A DNA stretch of 64,000 nt from positions 620,001-684,000 of the forward strand of contig NZ_WUBI01000002.1 in NCBI RefSeq assembly GCF_009807035.1. The letters run 5' to 3'. A program made the position numbers and the translations under genes. The DNA comes from Paenibacillus dendrobii. GTDB lineage: Bacteria; Bacillota; Bacilli; Paenibacillales; Paenibacillaceae. Positions 55,302 through 63,123 of this stretch are shown piece after piece; within the stretch, counting starts at the first letter, position 1, and each line of letters starts with the position of its first letter. The notes under the pieces are model-generated. The model made no database searches and was not told the DNA's origin. It saw only the letters and a list, made by a program, of their open reading frames with translations.

Positions 55302-55725
55302 CAGATGAATCCTCCTTTTATCGTTGTGACCCGGCTTGGATGTGAAACTTCCCTCCTTTTGAAATGAGCTACAACCTAAATTTCACGCCTTCCGTAGGGG
55401 CTATATTGTAGAAAGCTAAGATTGTTCAACTGCTGACCCCCGGAAAAATGATAGCGTTTACAAAAAGTGTAGTGACACACTCCATTAACGTAAATATGTT
55501 ATTTTTGATATGTTAAATATAAGTGCGAAATTGCCTGTAATACCCGCATTTTCTTGCCATATAGCCGATCTCAAGGATATAAATAATATGTCAAATATGA
55601 TCTCTGATAGAATACATATCCGTTTAAAGAAACCGCAAATTATGAACTGAATGCATAAATTTACGCTGCAAAAACAAAAATAACCCTTGTCCGTCCAAAC
55701 TTAATGAACCAGGGGGAGTGTTCGT
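55302..55725. other. AT-rich intergenic region with promoter elements
   Basis: About 425 bp between the divergent SBP and small membrane protein genes. Near 55399-55428 there is a possible minus-strand promoter (TTGAAC, 18 bp, TATAGC), and a cre site lies upstream of it. The remainder to about 55700 is AT-rich with no gene that I can support. Confidence 0.5.
55449..55462 (-). promoter_or_regulatory. cre site (CcpA operator)
   Basis: TGTAAACGCTATCA on the minus strand matches the consensus TGWAANCGNTNWCA at every fixed position. It lies about 148 bp upstream of the SBP start and just upstream of a possible -35. Confidence 0.6.
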
Positions 55726-55884
55726 ATGCGTGAAGGTTTGATTCCTGCCGTTCTTGGAACCGTAGTATCTGCTTCCGGCGCCGCGCTGCTCGGCAGCAAG
55801 TACAAGCTTGCCGCCACAGGAATTTTAGGATTCGGTCTGGCTCATGTCGTACTCGGAACGATCGATTTAATCGAACACCGATAA
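55726..55884 (+). CDS. Small conserved-type membrane protein (52 aa)
   Basis: MREGLIPAVLGTVVSASGAAL followed by a short loop (GSKYK) and GILGFGLAHVVLGTIDLI, ending EHR. Two hydrophobic segments suggest a helical hairpin in the membrane. I recall similar short proteins from Paenibacillus and Bacillus without an assigned function. The ATG follows AGGGGGAG with 7-bp spacing, a strong site that supports it being real. It ends before a bidirectional terminator shared with the SDR gene. Confidence 0.8.
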   Translation: MREGLIPAVLGTVVSASGAALLGSKYKLAATGILGFGLAHVVLGTIDLIEHR

Positions 55885-55908
55885 GAAAAAGCTTGGATAG
55901 GTGAAAAA

Positions 55909-55958
55909 CAAAAAAGGCTGGCTGTCAGAACAATCTTGTTCCGGCAGACCAGCCCTTT
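55909..55958. terminator. Bidirectional terminator
   Basis: AAAAAGGCTGG..TCAGAACA / TGTTCCGGCAGA..CCAGCCCTTTTT between the small membrane protein and the convergent SDR gene. Confidence 0.85.
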
Positions 55959-55994
55959 TTGATGATCACAGGTTTTCAATGCATTTTTACATGT

Positions 55995-56723
55995 TTATTG
56001 AGGATTGGTCGTCCAGATTCCCGCAGACTTCACGAACACGCGGGCTGGAAGCTTCAAAGTGGCCAAAGCCAGTTCCGCTACATCTTCCGGCTGCATCATC
56101 CGGTCTTCATCCCCGATACCCAGATTGTTGTCACGGGCAAGATCGGTATTTACGGTGCTTGGAGTCAACGCAATGACCCGGATATTCTTTTTGCGTACTT
56201 CCTGCAGCAGCGATTCCGTCAGCCCCATGATTCCGAATTTGGACGCGCAATAGGCTGAACCGGTCGCAAACCCCTTCTCGCCCGCCGTCGAGGATATATT
56301 GATGATATTGCCGCTATTCTGTTCGATCATGGTCGGGAGAACCGCGCGGGAAACGTAGTATGTACCCATCAGGTTTACCTGGATTATGCGTTCCCACTGT
56401 TCTGGTTCCATCTCAGCCACGGTGCCGAAAGCAGCAATACCGGCGTTATTGATCAGAATATCGATGCTTCCGAGCTCCTGACCCAGCTTCGATACGGCTT
56501 CCTCTACTTCCTTGCGCGAGGATACGTCCGCTGTCGCCGTGTAGACCGATACTCCGTACTCCTTCGTCAGTGATTCCTTAAGGGCTTCCAAATCCGCAGC
56601 CGTTCTTGCCATCAGTCCGAGATGCACCCCTTCTTTGGCGAGTGCCGTAGCGATGGCAAGACCGATGCCTTTTCCGGCACCCGTAATGATGGCCGTTTTA
56701 TCTTTTAGATTGGTAAGTTTCAT
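55995..56723 (-). CDS. SDR family oxidoreductase, 3-ketoacyl-ACP reductase-like
   Basis: 242 aa. Classical SDR. TGAGKGIG cofactor motif near residue 15, NNAG at about 90, an active-site Ser in ISST, and YCASK with catalytic Tyr and Lys. It resembles FabG and B. subtilis YvaG-type proteins that carry the 3-ketoacyl-ACP reductase name. The real substrate is not clear; housekeeping FabG would lie in a fab operon. The ATG follows AAAGGATGG. Monocistronic, with terminators on both sides. Confidence 0.85.
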   Translation of the reverse strand: MKLTNLKDKTAIITGAGKGIGLAIATALAKEGVHLGLMARTAADLEALKESLTKEYGVSVYTATADVSSRKEVEEAVSKLGQELGSIDILINNAGIAAFGTVAEMEPEQWERIIQVNLMGTYYVSRAVLPTMIEQNSGNIINISSTAGEKGFATGSAYCASKFGIMGLTESLLQEVRKKNIRVIALTPSTVNTDLARDNNLGIGDEDRMMQPEDVAELALATLKLPARVFVKSAGIWTTNPQ

Positions 56724-56783
56724 TTCAAATCCATCCTTTCTGTTTTTGGTACTCCATACTATTTACCCATCATCCCAGATGGT

Positions 56784-56817
56784 AAAAAGCCCCGGAAACC
56801 ATTGTTCCGAGGCTTTA
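56784..56817 (-). terminator. Intrinsic terminator after yqeM
   Basis: AAAGCCTCGGAA / TTCCGGGGCTTT with an ATGG-type loop is followed by TTA on the minus strand. It ends the yqeG-to-yqeM operon. Confidence 0.7.
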
Positions 56818-56870
56818 TCGTTCCCATTTGCAGATGTCCTTAACCTGATTTCAGCTCGGGAAACAACCTG

Positions 56871-57641
56871 CTATTTTACCGCCACATAGAACAGTCTTTG
56901 AGCATCGTCTCCGGCTTCCACCCATTCAAAATCCGCGTAGCATTTCACATCTCGGAATCCCGCTTTGACCAGCTCCGTCTTCATCCACTCCGGATCGTAC
57001 GCCCGCTGGACATGCGTTTCCTCGAAGCGCCGGTACAGATCGCTTTGCTCCTCTTTTGCAAAAATGCTCAAATGATGCTCAATCTCGCAGCGGGGAGCGT
57101 CCAGCTCACAGGTCCAAATGTAGGATACCGACCTGTCGTCCCATACAAAAGGCTGCTCTTCGTCATAACGGATGATCGTGTTCGGGTGATGCACGTCGAA
57201 CAGGAAAATGCCGCCTTCCTTCAGTCCTTTGAACGTTTGCGCAAATGCGGAGATGACATCCCTCTCCTCAAGCAAATAACTAAAGCAATCGCAGAAGGAA
57301 ATGACCGCATCCACCTGATCCGGAATTTCCCATTCCCGCATATCCTGCTGTACCCAGCGGATGGAACCTTCGCGGTAGAGGCGGCTGCCCTGCGGCGTGC
57401 TCTCCATCTTCCGTCTTGCCACAGACAGCATATCCGCGGATAAATCAATGCCCGTCACTTCGAAGCCCGAATTTACAAGAGGAATGGTGATGCTGCCAGT
57501 TCCGCAGCCCAGTTCGACCACGCTTTTCGGCATACTTCCATGCTTCTCCCATGCCTGCCGCGCAAAGCGAAGCCAATCGGGATACGGCATGTCCTCCATC
57601 AATTCATCGTAGACATATGCAAATTTTCGGTATGAAGACAT
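56871..57641 (-). CDS. yqeM: Class I SAM-dependent methyltransferase, YqeM-like
   Basis: 256 aa. SAM motif VVELGCGTGSITIPL, then GIDLSADML and VDAVISFCDCFSYL. The family is that of B. subtilis YqeM; the substrate is unknown. The start is the ATG at 57641 with GGTGG upstream; a reading from 57701 has no ribosome site. Last gene of the yqeG-yqeH-aroE-yhbY-nadD-yqeK-rsfS-cvfB-yqeM run, as in B. subtilis apart from the inserted cvfB. Confidence 0.88.
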   Translation of the reverse strand: MSSYRKFAYVYDELMEDMPYPDWLRFARQAWEKHGSMPKSVVELGCGTGSITIPLVNSGFEVTGIDLSADMLSVARRKMESTPQGSRLYREGSIRWVQQDMREWEIPDQVDAVISFCDCFSYLLEERDVISAFAQTFKGLKEGGIFLFDVHHPNTIIRYDEEQPFVWDDRSVSYIWTCELDAPRCEIEHHLSIFAKEEQSDLYRRFEETHVQRAYDPEWMKTELVKAGFRDVKCYADFEWVEAGDDAQRLFYVAVK

Positions 57642-57718
57642 GATGCCACCGCGCTTTCTATTCACTTTCAGCATTCCGTTGACAGAATACTTGTAATCCA
57701 TTCATACAGGGTAAAGAG

Positions 57719-58618
57719 TTATTTATCCTGTTCCTCGGAATCCGACTTTACCAAATACGTCCAACTTTCCTTCTGCGTCACAAGGCCTTCCTTCATCAGC
57801 TTGCCCAAAGCCCGTTTAAAGGCTGATTTGCTGATTCCGAAGCGCTGCTTGATGATATCGGGAGGCGTTGCGTCAGAGTAGGGCATTCCCCCGGTCGGAC
57901 GCTCCTTCAAGAAAGTAAGAATCCGTTCCGAATCCTGGTCCCGGCCGACTTCCTTGCGCTGGGCCATGGACAAGTTAACTCGTCCGTCTTCACGTATATG
58001 GCTCACGCGCACATCCACTTCCTCACCGAGTCTTAACAAGTTAAGACGCTCTGAAGAATGGATCATACCGATCACGCCAAGTCCAATCACGCCGCCGTCC
58101 ACGATAACGAAGGTTCCCATTTGCAATGGTCTGTAAACGGTAGCCTTGAACCACTGGTTCAGCCAGGATGAAGGAGCATTGAAGGCATGACGGGACAGTT
58201 CCTGTTCTCCGGCCAGTTTGGCACGAAGACGTCCCTGCTTGTCATGTTCCATAATCACGAATACGGAGTCTCCCACCTGCGGACGCAATTCCTTAAGCTC
58301 AGGCAGCTCCCGGACCGGCAGCAGTAGCTGGCGGCCAAGACCCATTTCCAAAAAGCAACCGAGCCGTGGATGAACATCGGCAACGACCAGTTTGGCCATT
58401 TCTCCAAGTGTAAGATAAGGCTTTTTCATCGTAGCCGCGAGACGGTCTTCGGTATCATAGAAGATAAATACCTCGACTTCGTCTCCGGGTTTGATCTCTC
58501 GCGTCAATTCCGTATAATGCAGCAGAACATCCTGATCTCCTGCATCCAGAAAGTATCCGTAAGGCGACACTTCGCGCAGCACTTCAAAAGTCTCGATTGT
58601 TCCTGCTACCAGACTCAT
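57719..58618 (-). CDS. cvfB: S1-like RNA-binding protein, CvfB family
   Basis: 299 aa. Three or more S1-type OB folds (GTIETFEVLREVSPYGYFLD, then TLGEMAKLVVADVHPRLGCF, then GEEVDVRVSHIREDGRVNLS). A C-terminal winged helix (PPDIIKQRFGISKSAFKRAL) is as in Staphylococcus CvfB, a virulence-related RNA-binding regulator. The ATG at 58618 overlaps the rsfS stop by 4 bp (ATGA), which sets the start. Not in the B. subtilis yqe cluster, so this is a gene-order difference. Confidence 0.88.
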   Translation of the reverse strand: MSLVAGTIETFEVLREVSPYGYFLDAGDQDVLLHYTELTREIKPGDEVEVFIFYDTEDRLAATMKKPYLTLGEMAKLVVADVHPRLGCFLEMGLGRQLLLPVRELPELKELRPQVGDSVFVIMEHDKQGRLRAKLAGEQELSRHAFNAPSSWLNQWFKATVYRPLQMGTFVIVDGGVIGLGVIGMIHSSERLNLLRLGEEVDVRVSHIREDGRVNLSMAQRKEVGRDQDSERILTFLKERPTGGMPYSDATPPDIIKQRFGISKSAFKRALGKLMKEGLVTQKESWTYLVKSDSEEQDK

Positions 58619-58962
58619 ACCGATTCCACAACCTTGGCATCCGACCATAAGCGTTCGATATTGTAATAATCGCGCTCATCCCGGTGGAAAACATGGACGA
58701 TCACGTCGCCCAGGTCAATCAGCACCCAGCGCGCAGAGTTCATGCCTTCGATGCCGCGGATTTCCGAACCGGCTTCCTGCACGCGTTTGCGGATTTCAGT
58801 CGCGATTGACTGAACCTGAACATCCGAGTTACCGTGACAAATCACAAAATAATCCGAAATCAGGGACACGCCTTTCAAATCAAGCGCTACAACGTTCATT
58901 GCTTTTTTATCTTCAGCAGCTTCCACTGCAATGTTCAATAATTGTTCTGACGTAAGGGTCAT
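58615..58962 (-). CDS. rsfS: Ribosome silencing factor RsfS
   Basis: 115 aa. Binds L14 on the 50S subunit and blocks 70S formation when nutrients are low. The core segment DLKGVSLISDYFVICHGNSD and the later SARWVLIDLGDVIVHVF are typical. The ATG overlaps the yqeK stop by 4 bp. B. subtilis name yqeL. Confidence 0.95.
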   Translation of the reverse strand: MTLTSEQLLNIAVEAAEDKKAMNVVALDLKGVSLISDYFVICHGNSDVQVQSIATEIRKRVQEAGSEIRGIEGMNSARWVLIDLGDVIVHVFHRDERDYYNIERLWSDAKVVESV

Positions 58963-59537
58963 GAATTCGCCTCCAACTGTTTAATAAGATCATTACGGGC
59001 AAACACGGTCAGCGGATAAATAATCTGCCGCCGCGATACAAGCAGGCTGATGGTTGAATCAAACCCCGCGATCAGCCCTTCTTCAAGGCTATGGTTGGCC
59101 AGTTCACGAATATTATTCACACCGGGAAAATCCCTTCCCGGTTCAATATAATCCGCAAGGCAAACCACTTTGTCCATCAGTGTCATGCCAATTCGTCCGG
59201 AGGTATGATACTTGATCGCATCGAGCACCTCCAGATCTTCAACACCGTAGTCTTGCTTGGCAACAAAGGCTCCCACCTCGGCATGCCAGAGCGATTTATC
59301 ATAGAACAAGAGATCCTTGGATAAATCATTTTCCCGGATAACGGACTCCATCTGTTTGACGGGCCAATACTTCGCGACATCATGCAATATTGCAGCTCTC
59401 TCCGCCTTCACGGGATCGGCGCCATATTTCTCAGCCAGCTTCACCGCCGATTCCATGACACCTTGCGTATGCTGCCAGCGCATGGCCGGCATTTGCTGCG
59501 AAACGGAGCTAATCAGTTCTTCGCGGCTGAATTCCAT
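58959..59537 (-). CDS. yqeK: HD-domain Ap4A hydrolase YqeK
   Basis: 192 aa. HD-domain phosphohydrolase (bis(5'-nucleosyl)-tetraphosphatase, symmetrical) with His at RWQHTQGV, HD at AILHDVAKYWP, further His at WHAEVGA and the Asp near KVVCLADYIEPGRDF, all metal ligands. The ATG at 59537 follows AAGGAGAGG and lies inside the last 29 bp of nadD. B. subtilis order nadD-yqeK kept. Confidence 0.93.
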   Translation of the reverse strand: MEFSREELISSVSQQMPAMRWQHTQGVMESAVKLAEKYGADPVKAERAAILHDVAKYWPVKQMESVIRENDLSKDLLFYDKSLWHAEVGAFVAKQDYGVEDLEVLDAIKYHTSGRIGMTLMDKVVCLADYIEPGRDFPGVNNIRELANHSLEEGLIAGFDSTISLLVSRRQIIYPLTVFARNDLIKQLEANS

Positions 59538-60111
59538 ATAATCCTCTCCTTCTGATATAGTCATAGACACTGTCCGTTACCATATAGCGGATTGAATGAC
59601 CGGTAGTCAGCCTCTCCCTGATTTCGGTAGAGGAAATATCGACCTGTGGCATGTCGGCAAGAAGCACTTTCCCCTTTAAGTAAGAGGGCAGCACTTCCAA
59701 ATCCAGCTCGGACCCCGGCCGGCCGACGCCGATAAAGCTCATGATGCCAACCAGTTCCTCAATCCCCTCCCATTTGGGAAGATAATTGACCATGTCAGCT
59801 CCGATAATAAAATGAAAATCTATACCTTCAAAGGAGCTGCGGATATCCTTTACCGTATCGATGGTATAGGAAACGCCGCCCCTTCTGATCTCAATATCGA
59901 GTGTGCGGAAACAGGGATGGTCCGATATCGCTTCAGCCACCATGCCGAGCCGGTCTTCACCGGAAGCTCCGGCCTGTTCCTTGTGGGGCGGGATATGGCT
60001 TGGCATGAACCAAACCTGGTCAAGACCGAAGGAATCCCTTGCCGCTTCAGCAGCCAGCAGATGGCCAATGTGAATCGGATCAAAGGTACCGCCCATGATG
60101 CCTACCTTCAT
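59509..60111 (-). CDS. nadD: Nicotinate-nucleotide adenylyltransferase NadD
   Basis: 200 aa. Makes nicotinate adenine dinucleotide from NaMN and ATP. The nucleotidyltransferase motif GGTFDPIHIGH is near the N-terminus and ISSTEIRERL near the C-terminus. The ATG follows GCGGGAGG. Overlaps yqeK by 29 bp. B. subtilis yqeJ. Confidence 0.95.
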   Translation of the reverse strand: MKVGIMGGTFDPIHIGHLLAAEAARDSFGLDQVWFMPSHIPPHKEQAGASGEDRLGMVAEAISDHPCFRTLDIEIRRGGVSYTIDTVKDIRSSFEGIDFHFIIGADMVNYLPKWEGIEELVGIMSFIGVGRPGSELDLEVLPSYLKGKVLLADMPQVDISSTEIRERLTTGHSIRYMVTDSVYDYIRRRGLYGIQPRRTD

Positions 60112-60126
60112 GGTGAACCCTCCCGC

Positions 60127-60417
60127 TTATGGCAATTCTATTTGTTTATGATCTTTGGATTCTTTATAAAGAATAATCGTGCTGCCAATAATTTGAACCA
60201 GTTCTGCATTGGCTTTCTCTGCAAGCTCTTCAGCAATTTCGTTTTTATCTTCAAGGCAGTTGTTCAGAATGCTGATTTTCATGAGTTCTCTCTTCTCAAT
60301 CGCATCGTTTATATGTCTTACAAGCTGATCATTGGTTCCTCCCTTTCCTACTTGGAAGATAGGATCCAAATGATGAGCGAGGGATCGAAGATAGCGTTTT
60401 TGCTTACCCGTTAGCAT
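60127..60417 (-). CDS. yhbY: Ribosome assembly RNA-binding protein YhbY
   Basis: 96 aa. CRS1-YhbY (CRM) domain: LTGKQKRYLRSLAHHLDP and the GxxG loop QVGKGGTNDQL, with Gly-Lys-Gly as the RNA contact. Associates with pre-50S particles. The ATG follows AAGGAGTT. Between aroE and nadD, as in B. subtilis (yqeI). Confidence 0.95.
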   Translation of the reverse strand: MLTGKQKRYLRSLAHHLDPIFQVGKGGTNDQLVRHINDAIEKRELMKISILNNCLEDKNEIAEELAEKANAELVQIIGSTIILYKESKDHKQIELP

Positions 60418-60468
60418 GTATATTCATAACTCCTTAATATTCATATGATTTCGTTTCCCCCTAGGGGG

Positions 60469-61335
60469 TTAGCCGTTCATGTTTTGCAATACGGCACTTC
60501 GCATCGCTGCTACAGGAGCCGGCATACCGGTCCAGTACTCAAGCGCAAAAGCGCCTTGGTTCACAAACATGCCGAGGCCTCCGTGAACCTTGCAGCCCTT
60601 TTGCTCGCTTTCCGCCAGCAGTCTGGTTTGAAGCGGGTTGTAGATCAAATCACTGACTACCATTTTTTCCGATATGAGATTTACGTCTACCGGAGTTTCA
60701 GCCACATTCGGATGCATGCCAACCGAAGTCGTGTTAATGAGAATATCCATATCTCCGAGATGAGCGGGGAGCTCTAACATGGATATGCCCCGAATATCAG
60801 CAAGGTCCTTCCATTCACTGGCCATCGCTTCCGCCTTGTCGGCAGTACGGTTGGCTATGAAGATGCAGTCCGGACTTTCAAGCGACAGAGCGTACACGAT
60901 CCCCCGCGCCGCGCCTCCGGCTCCCAGAACCATGATTTTTTTTCCTTTCAGGTTCGAAACTGCCTCTTCCTTCAGTGAACGCACGTACCCGATTCCATCC
61001 GTGTTGTATCCGGTCAATACGCCATGATCGTTGACGATCGTATTGACTGCCCCGATCCGGAGCGCCGTTTCATCCAAATGGTCCAGATACGGGATGACCT
61101 CAAGCTTATGCGGTATCGTAACGTTGATTCCGCGGAAGCCCAATGCTTTGATGCCGGCCAAGGCATCCCCCACATGCCCGCTCTGGACATGCATTGGAAC
61201 ATATGACCCGGGAAGCCCGAGCGCCGACAATGCAGCCTGATGCATGACAGGTGATTTGGAATGGCCTATGGGATCACCGATAACGCCAAGCAGCAGCGAG
61301 CCGGTGCTTTTGAGTAAGTCCGTTTTTGTTATCAT
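60469..61335 (-). CDS. aroE: Shikimate dehydrogenase AroE
   Basis: 288 aa. Reduces 3-dehydroshikimate with NADPH in aromatic amino-acid synthesis. Shikimate-binding segment GDPIGHSKSPVMH, the catalytic Lys in NVTIPHKLEV, and the NADP motif GAGGAARG. The start is taken as the ATG at 61335 with GGCAGGA upstream; a GTG at 61371 has no ribosome site. Follows yqeH by 39 bp. Confidence 0.95.
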   Translation of the reverse strand: MITKTDLLKSTGSLLLGVIGDPIGHSKSPVMHQAALSALGLPGSYVPMHVQSGHVGDALAGIKALGFRGINVTIPHKLEVIPYLDHLDETALRIGAVNTIVNDHGVLTGYNTDGIGYVRSLKEEAVSNLKGKKIMVLGAGGAARGIVYALSLESPDCIFIANRTADKAEAMASEWKDLADIRGISMLELPAHLGDMDILINTTSVGMHPNVAETPVDVNLISEKMVVSDLIYNPLQTRLLAESEQKGCKVHGGLGMFVNQGAFALEYWTGMPAPVAAMRSAVLQNMNG

Positions 61336-61374
61336 GTCTTCATATCCTGCCTTTTCCCATATTCTTGCCACGTA

Positions 61375-62502
61375 TCAGATCAGGGAAGGTCTTGATAATA
61401 CTTTGACGCCTTTAGGCGCATGAATGGCTGTTAAAGCCCCCTGATCGCTATTCACCTTAATCCAGCCAAGACCGGAGATGAATAGATCCAGCTTGGCGCC
61501 TTTTGGAACTCGAATTTCATGTCTCGTCCATTCCGGCAGCTGTCCTAGGTTGTCTGAGTCAGGTGGCGCAAGCATTACACCCGCGTGCTCCTGATACAAA
61601 GCGTCAGCCTTTTCAAGCTTGGTCCGGTGAATGTTCAGTCGGCTGCTTAAGAAGCAGGTAAAGGATTGACGGGCACCTTGAATGAAATCGAAACGCGCCA
61701 TGCCTCCAAAGAATAACGTTTGCCCTTCATTCAACTGATAAACCATCGGCTTCAAGGGATTCTCCGGCATGATGGCTCCCAGATCCTTGCGGTTCACAAG
61801 CTCGCTGTAGCGCCAAGGATACATAATCCCCGGAGTGTCTATAATATGGCGGCCGTCATCCAGCGGGATGCTGACCATATCCAGAGTCGTTCCTGGATAG
61901 CGTGATACCGTCAATTCCTGTTCCAGATCGCTGTAATCGCGGATCAAACGGTTAATTAATGTAGACTTGCCCACATTGGTCGCTCCAACCACGTAAACGT
62001 CACGATCACCTCGGTAATCGGTTACCGCTTCAAGAAGACGGTCAAAGCCCTGGTTCTTTTTGGCGCTGCACAGAATGATCTCTTCGGTTTTGAGTCCCTG
62101 CTCCTTGCACTGCTTTTGAACCCAATTGATGATTTTGTTCCAATTCGAAACTTTCGGAAGCAGATCGATTTTGTTCACGGCGAGAATAACGGGATTGTTG
62201 CCCACAAAACGCTGAAGTCCCGAAATCAGACTGCCTTCGAAATCGAACAGATCGACAATATGAATGACAAGCGCATTCTTGCCGCCGATTTGGCTCAGGA
62301 GCCGTAAGAATTCATCCTGATCCACGGTCACGGAAGAAGCCTCGTTATAGTTTTTAATACGGAAGCAGCGCTGACAAATCACGGGCTCTCTGTCCAGCGA
62401 CTTCTCCGGAATATACCCTGGCAAATCGGGATTTAGCGCCTGCAGCTCAATGCCGCAACCGCTGCACTTTTTGACGCTTTGCCCTTCAAGCGGGTCTTTC
62501 AT
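61375..62502 (-). CDS. yqeH: Ribosome biogenesis GTPase YqeH
   Basis: 375 aa. Circularly permuted GTPase for 30S assembly. The N-terminal zinc finger is KCSGCGIELQ with CQRCF. The G motifs come in permuted order: G4 NKIDLL, G5 SAKK, G1 GATNVGKST, G2 PGTTLD, G3 DTPG. The C-terminal part is RNA-binding. The ATG overlaps the yqeG stop (ATGA). B. subtilis order kept. Confidence 0.96.
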   Translation of the reverse strand: MKDPLEGQSVKKCSGCGIELQALNPDLPGYIPEKSLDREPVICQRCFRIKNYNEASSVTVDQDEFLRLLSQIGGKNALVIHIVDLFDFEGSLISGLQRFVGNNPVILAVNKIDLLPKVSNWNKIINWVQKQCKEQGLKTEEIILCSAKKNQGFDRLLEAVTDYRGDRDVYVVGATNVGKSTLINRLIRDYSDLEQELTVSRYPGTTLDMVSIPLDDGRHIIDTPGIMYPWRYSELVNRKDLGAIMPENPLKPMVYQLNEGQTLFFGGMARFDFIQGARQSFTCFLSSRLNIHRTKLEKADALYQEHAGVMLAPPDSDNLGQLPEWTRHEIRVPKGAKLDLFISGLGWIKVNSDQGALTAIHAPKGVKVLSRPSLI

Positions 62503-63026
62503 TGATGTTTTTCCTCCTCAAGCCATAATCCTTTTTTACGCAAGCGCGTCAGTGCGATTTTTTCCAGACGGCGGTTGATTCTTGTCGTCCAGCCCTCATC
62601 CGCAATGGAGATCGGTAGCACCAGCACCGTAAAAAGGCCCATTCGGTTGCCGCCGTACACATCGGTCATCATTTGGTCGCCGACCACGATGGTTTCTTTG
62701 CCGCTGAGTCCCATCATCGCCATCGCCTTGCGAAACGGCGCATTCCGGGGCTTGCGCGCCTGATGCACATATTCAATATCCAGTGGTGTTGCGAACGCCG
62801 CAACGCGGTCCATGCGGTTATTGGATACGATAACCAGCTTGAACCCGAGCTTCTTGACCCGTTCGAACCAGGTGATCAGCTCAGGTGTTGCCAGCGGCAT
62901 TTTTGCTCCGACCAAAGTGTTGTCCAGGTCCGTGATGATCCCCCGGTAACCCTTTGCGTAAAGGTCTTCCAAATCGATATCAAATACCGTATTCACCCTT
63001 AATTTAGGGATTAGCATTTCGAACAA
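62499..63026 (-). CDS. yqeG: HAD phosphatase YqeG
   Basis: 175 aa. HAD superfamily, subfamily IIIA. Motif I TDLDNTLVGAK (Asp nucleophile) and motif II VSNNR, then GDQMMTDVYGGN for motif IV. The substrate in Bacillales is not firmly known; related proteins act on phospholipid or sugar phosphates. It starts at a TTG (63026) with GAGGTG upstream, though an ATG three codons further in is possible. First gene of the yqeG-to-yqeM operon with a sigma-A promoter. Confidence 0.92.
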   Translation of the reverse strand: MFEMLIPKLRVNTVFDIDLEDLYAKGYRGIITDLDNTLVGAKMPLATPELITWFERVKKLGFKLVIVSNNRMDRVAAFATPLDIEYVHQARKPRNAPFRKAMAMMGLSGKETIVVGDQMMTDVYGGNRMGLFTVLVLPISIADEGWTTRINRRLEKIALTRLRKKGLWLEEEKHQ

Positions 63027-63055
63027 ATTGTTGTCACCTCAGTTTCATAGGACAA

Positions 63056-63084
63056 ACTATACCATAATCTACGTGGTTAGTAAA
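63056..63084 (-). promoter_or_regulatory. Sigma-A promoter of the yqeG operon
   Basis: Minus-strand TTTACT (63084-63079), 17-bp spacer, TATAGT (63061-63056), about 30 bp before the yqeG start. Confidence 0.65.
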
Positions 63085-63106
63085 AAAGAAAACGCCCGCG
63101 AGGGCG
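63082..63106 (-). terminator. Intrinsic terminator after the transglutaminase gene
   Basis: The stem CGCCC tcgc GGGCG is followed by TTTTCTTTTTT on the minus strand, 18 bp past the stop at 63124. Its T-run overlaps the yqeG -35. Confidence 0.75.
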
Positions 63107-63123
63107 CTAAGCGTAAGCGATGG

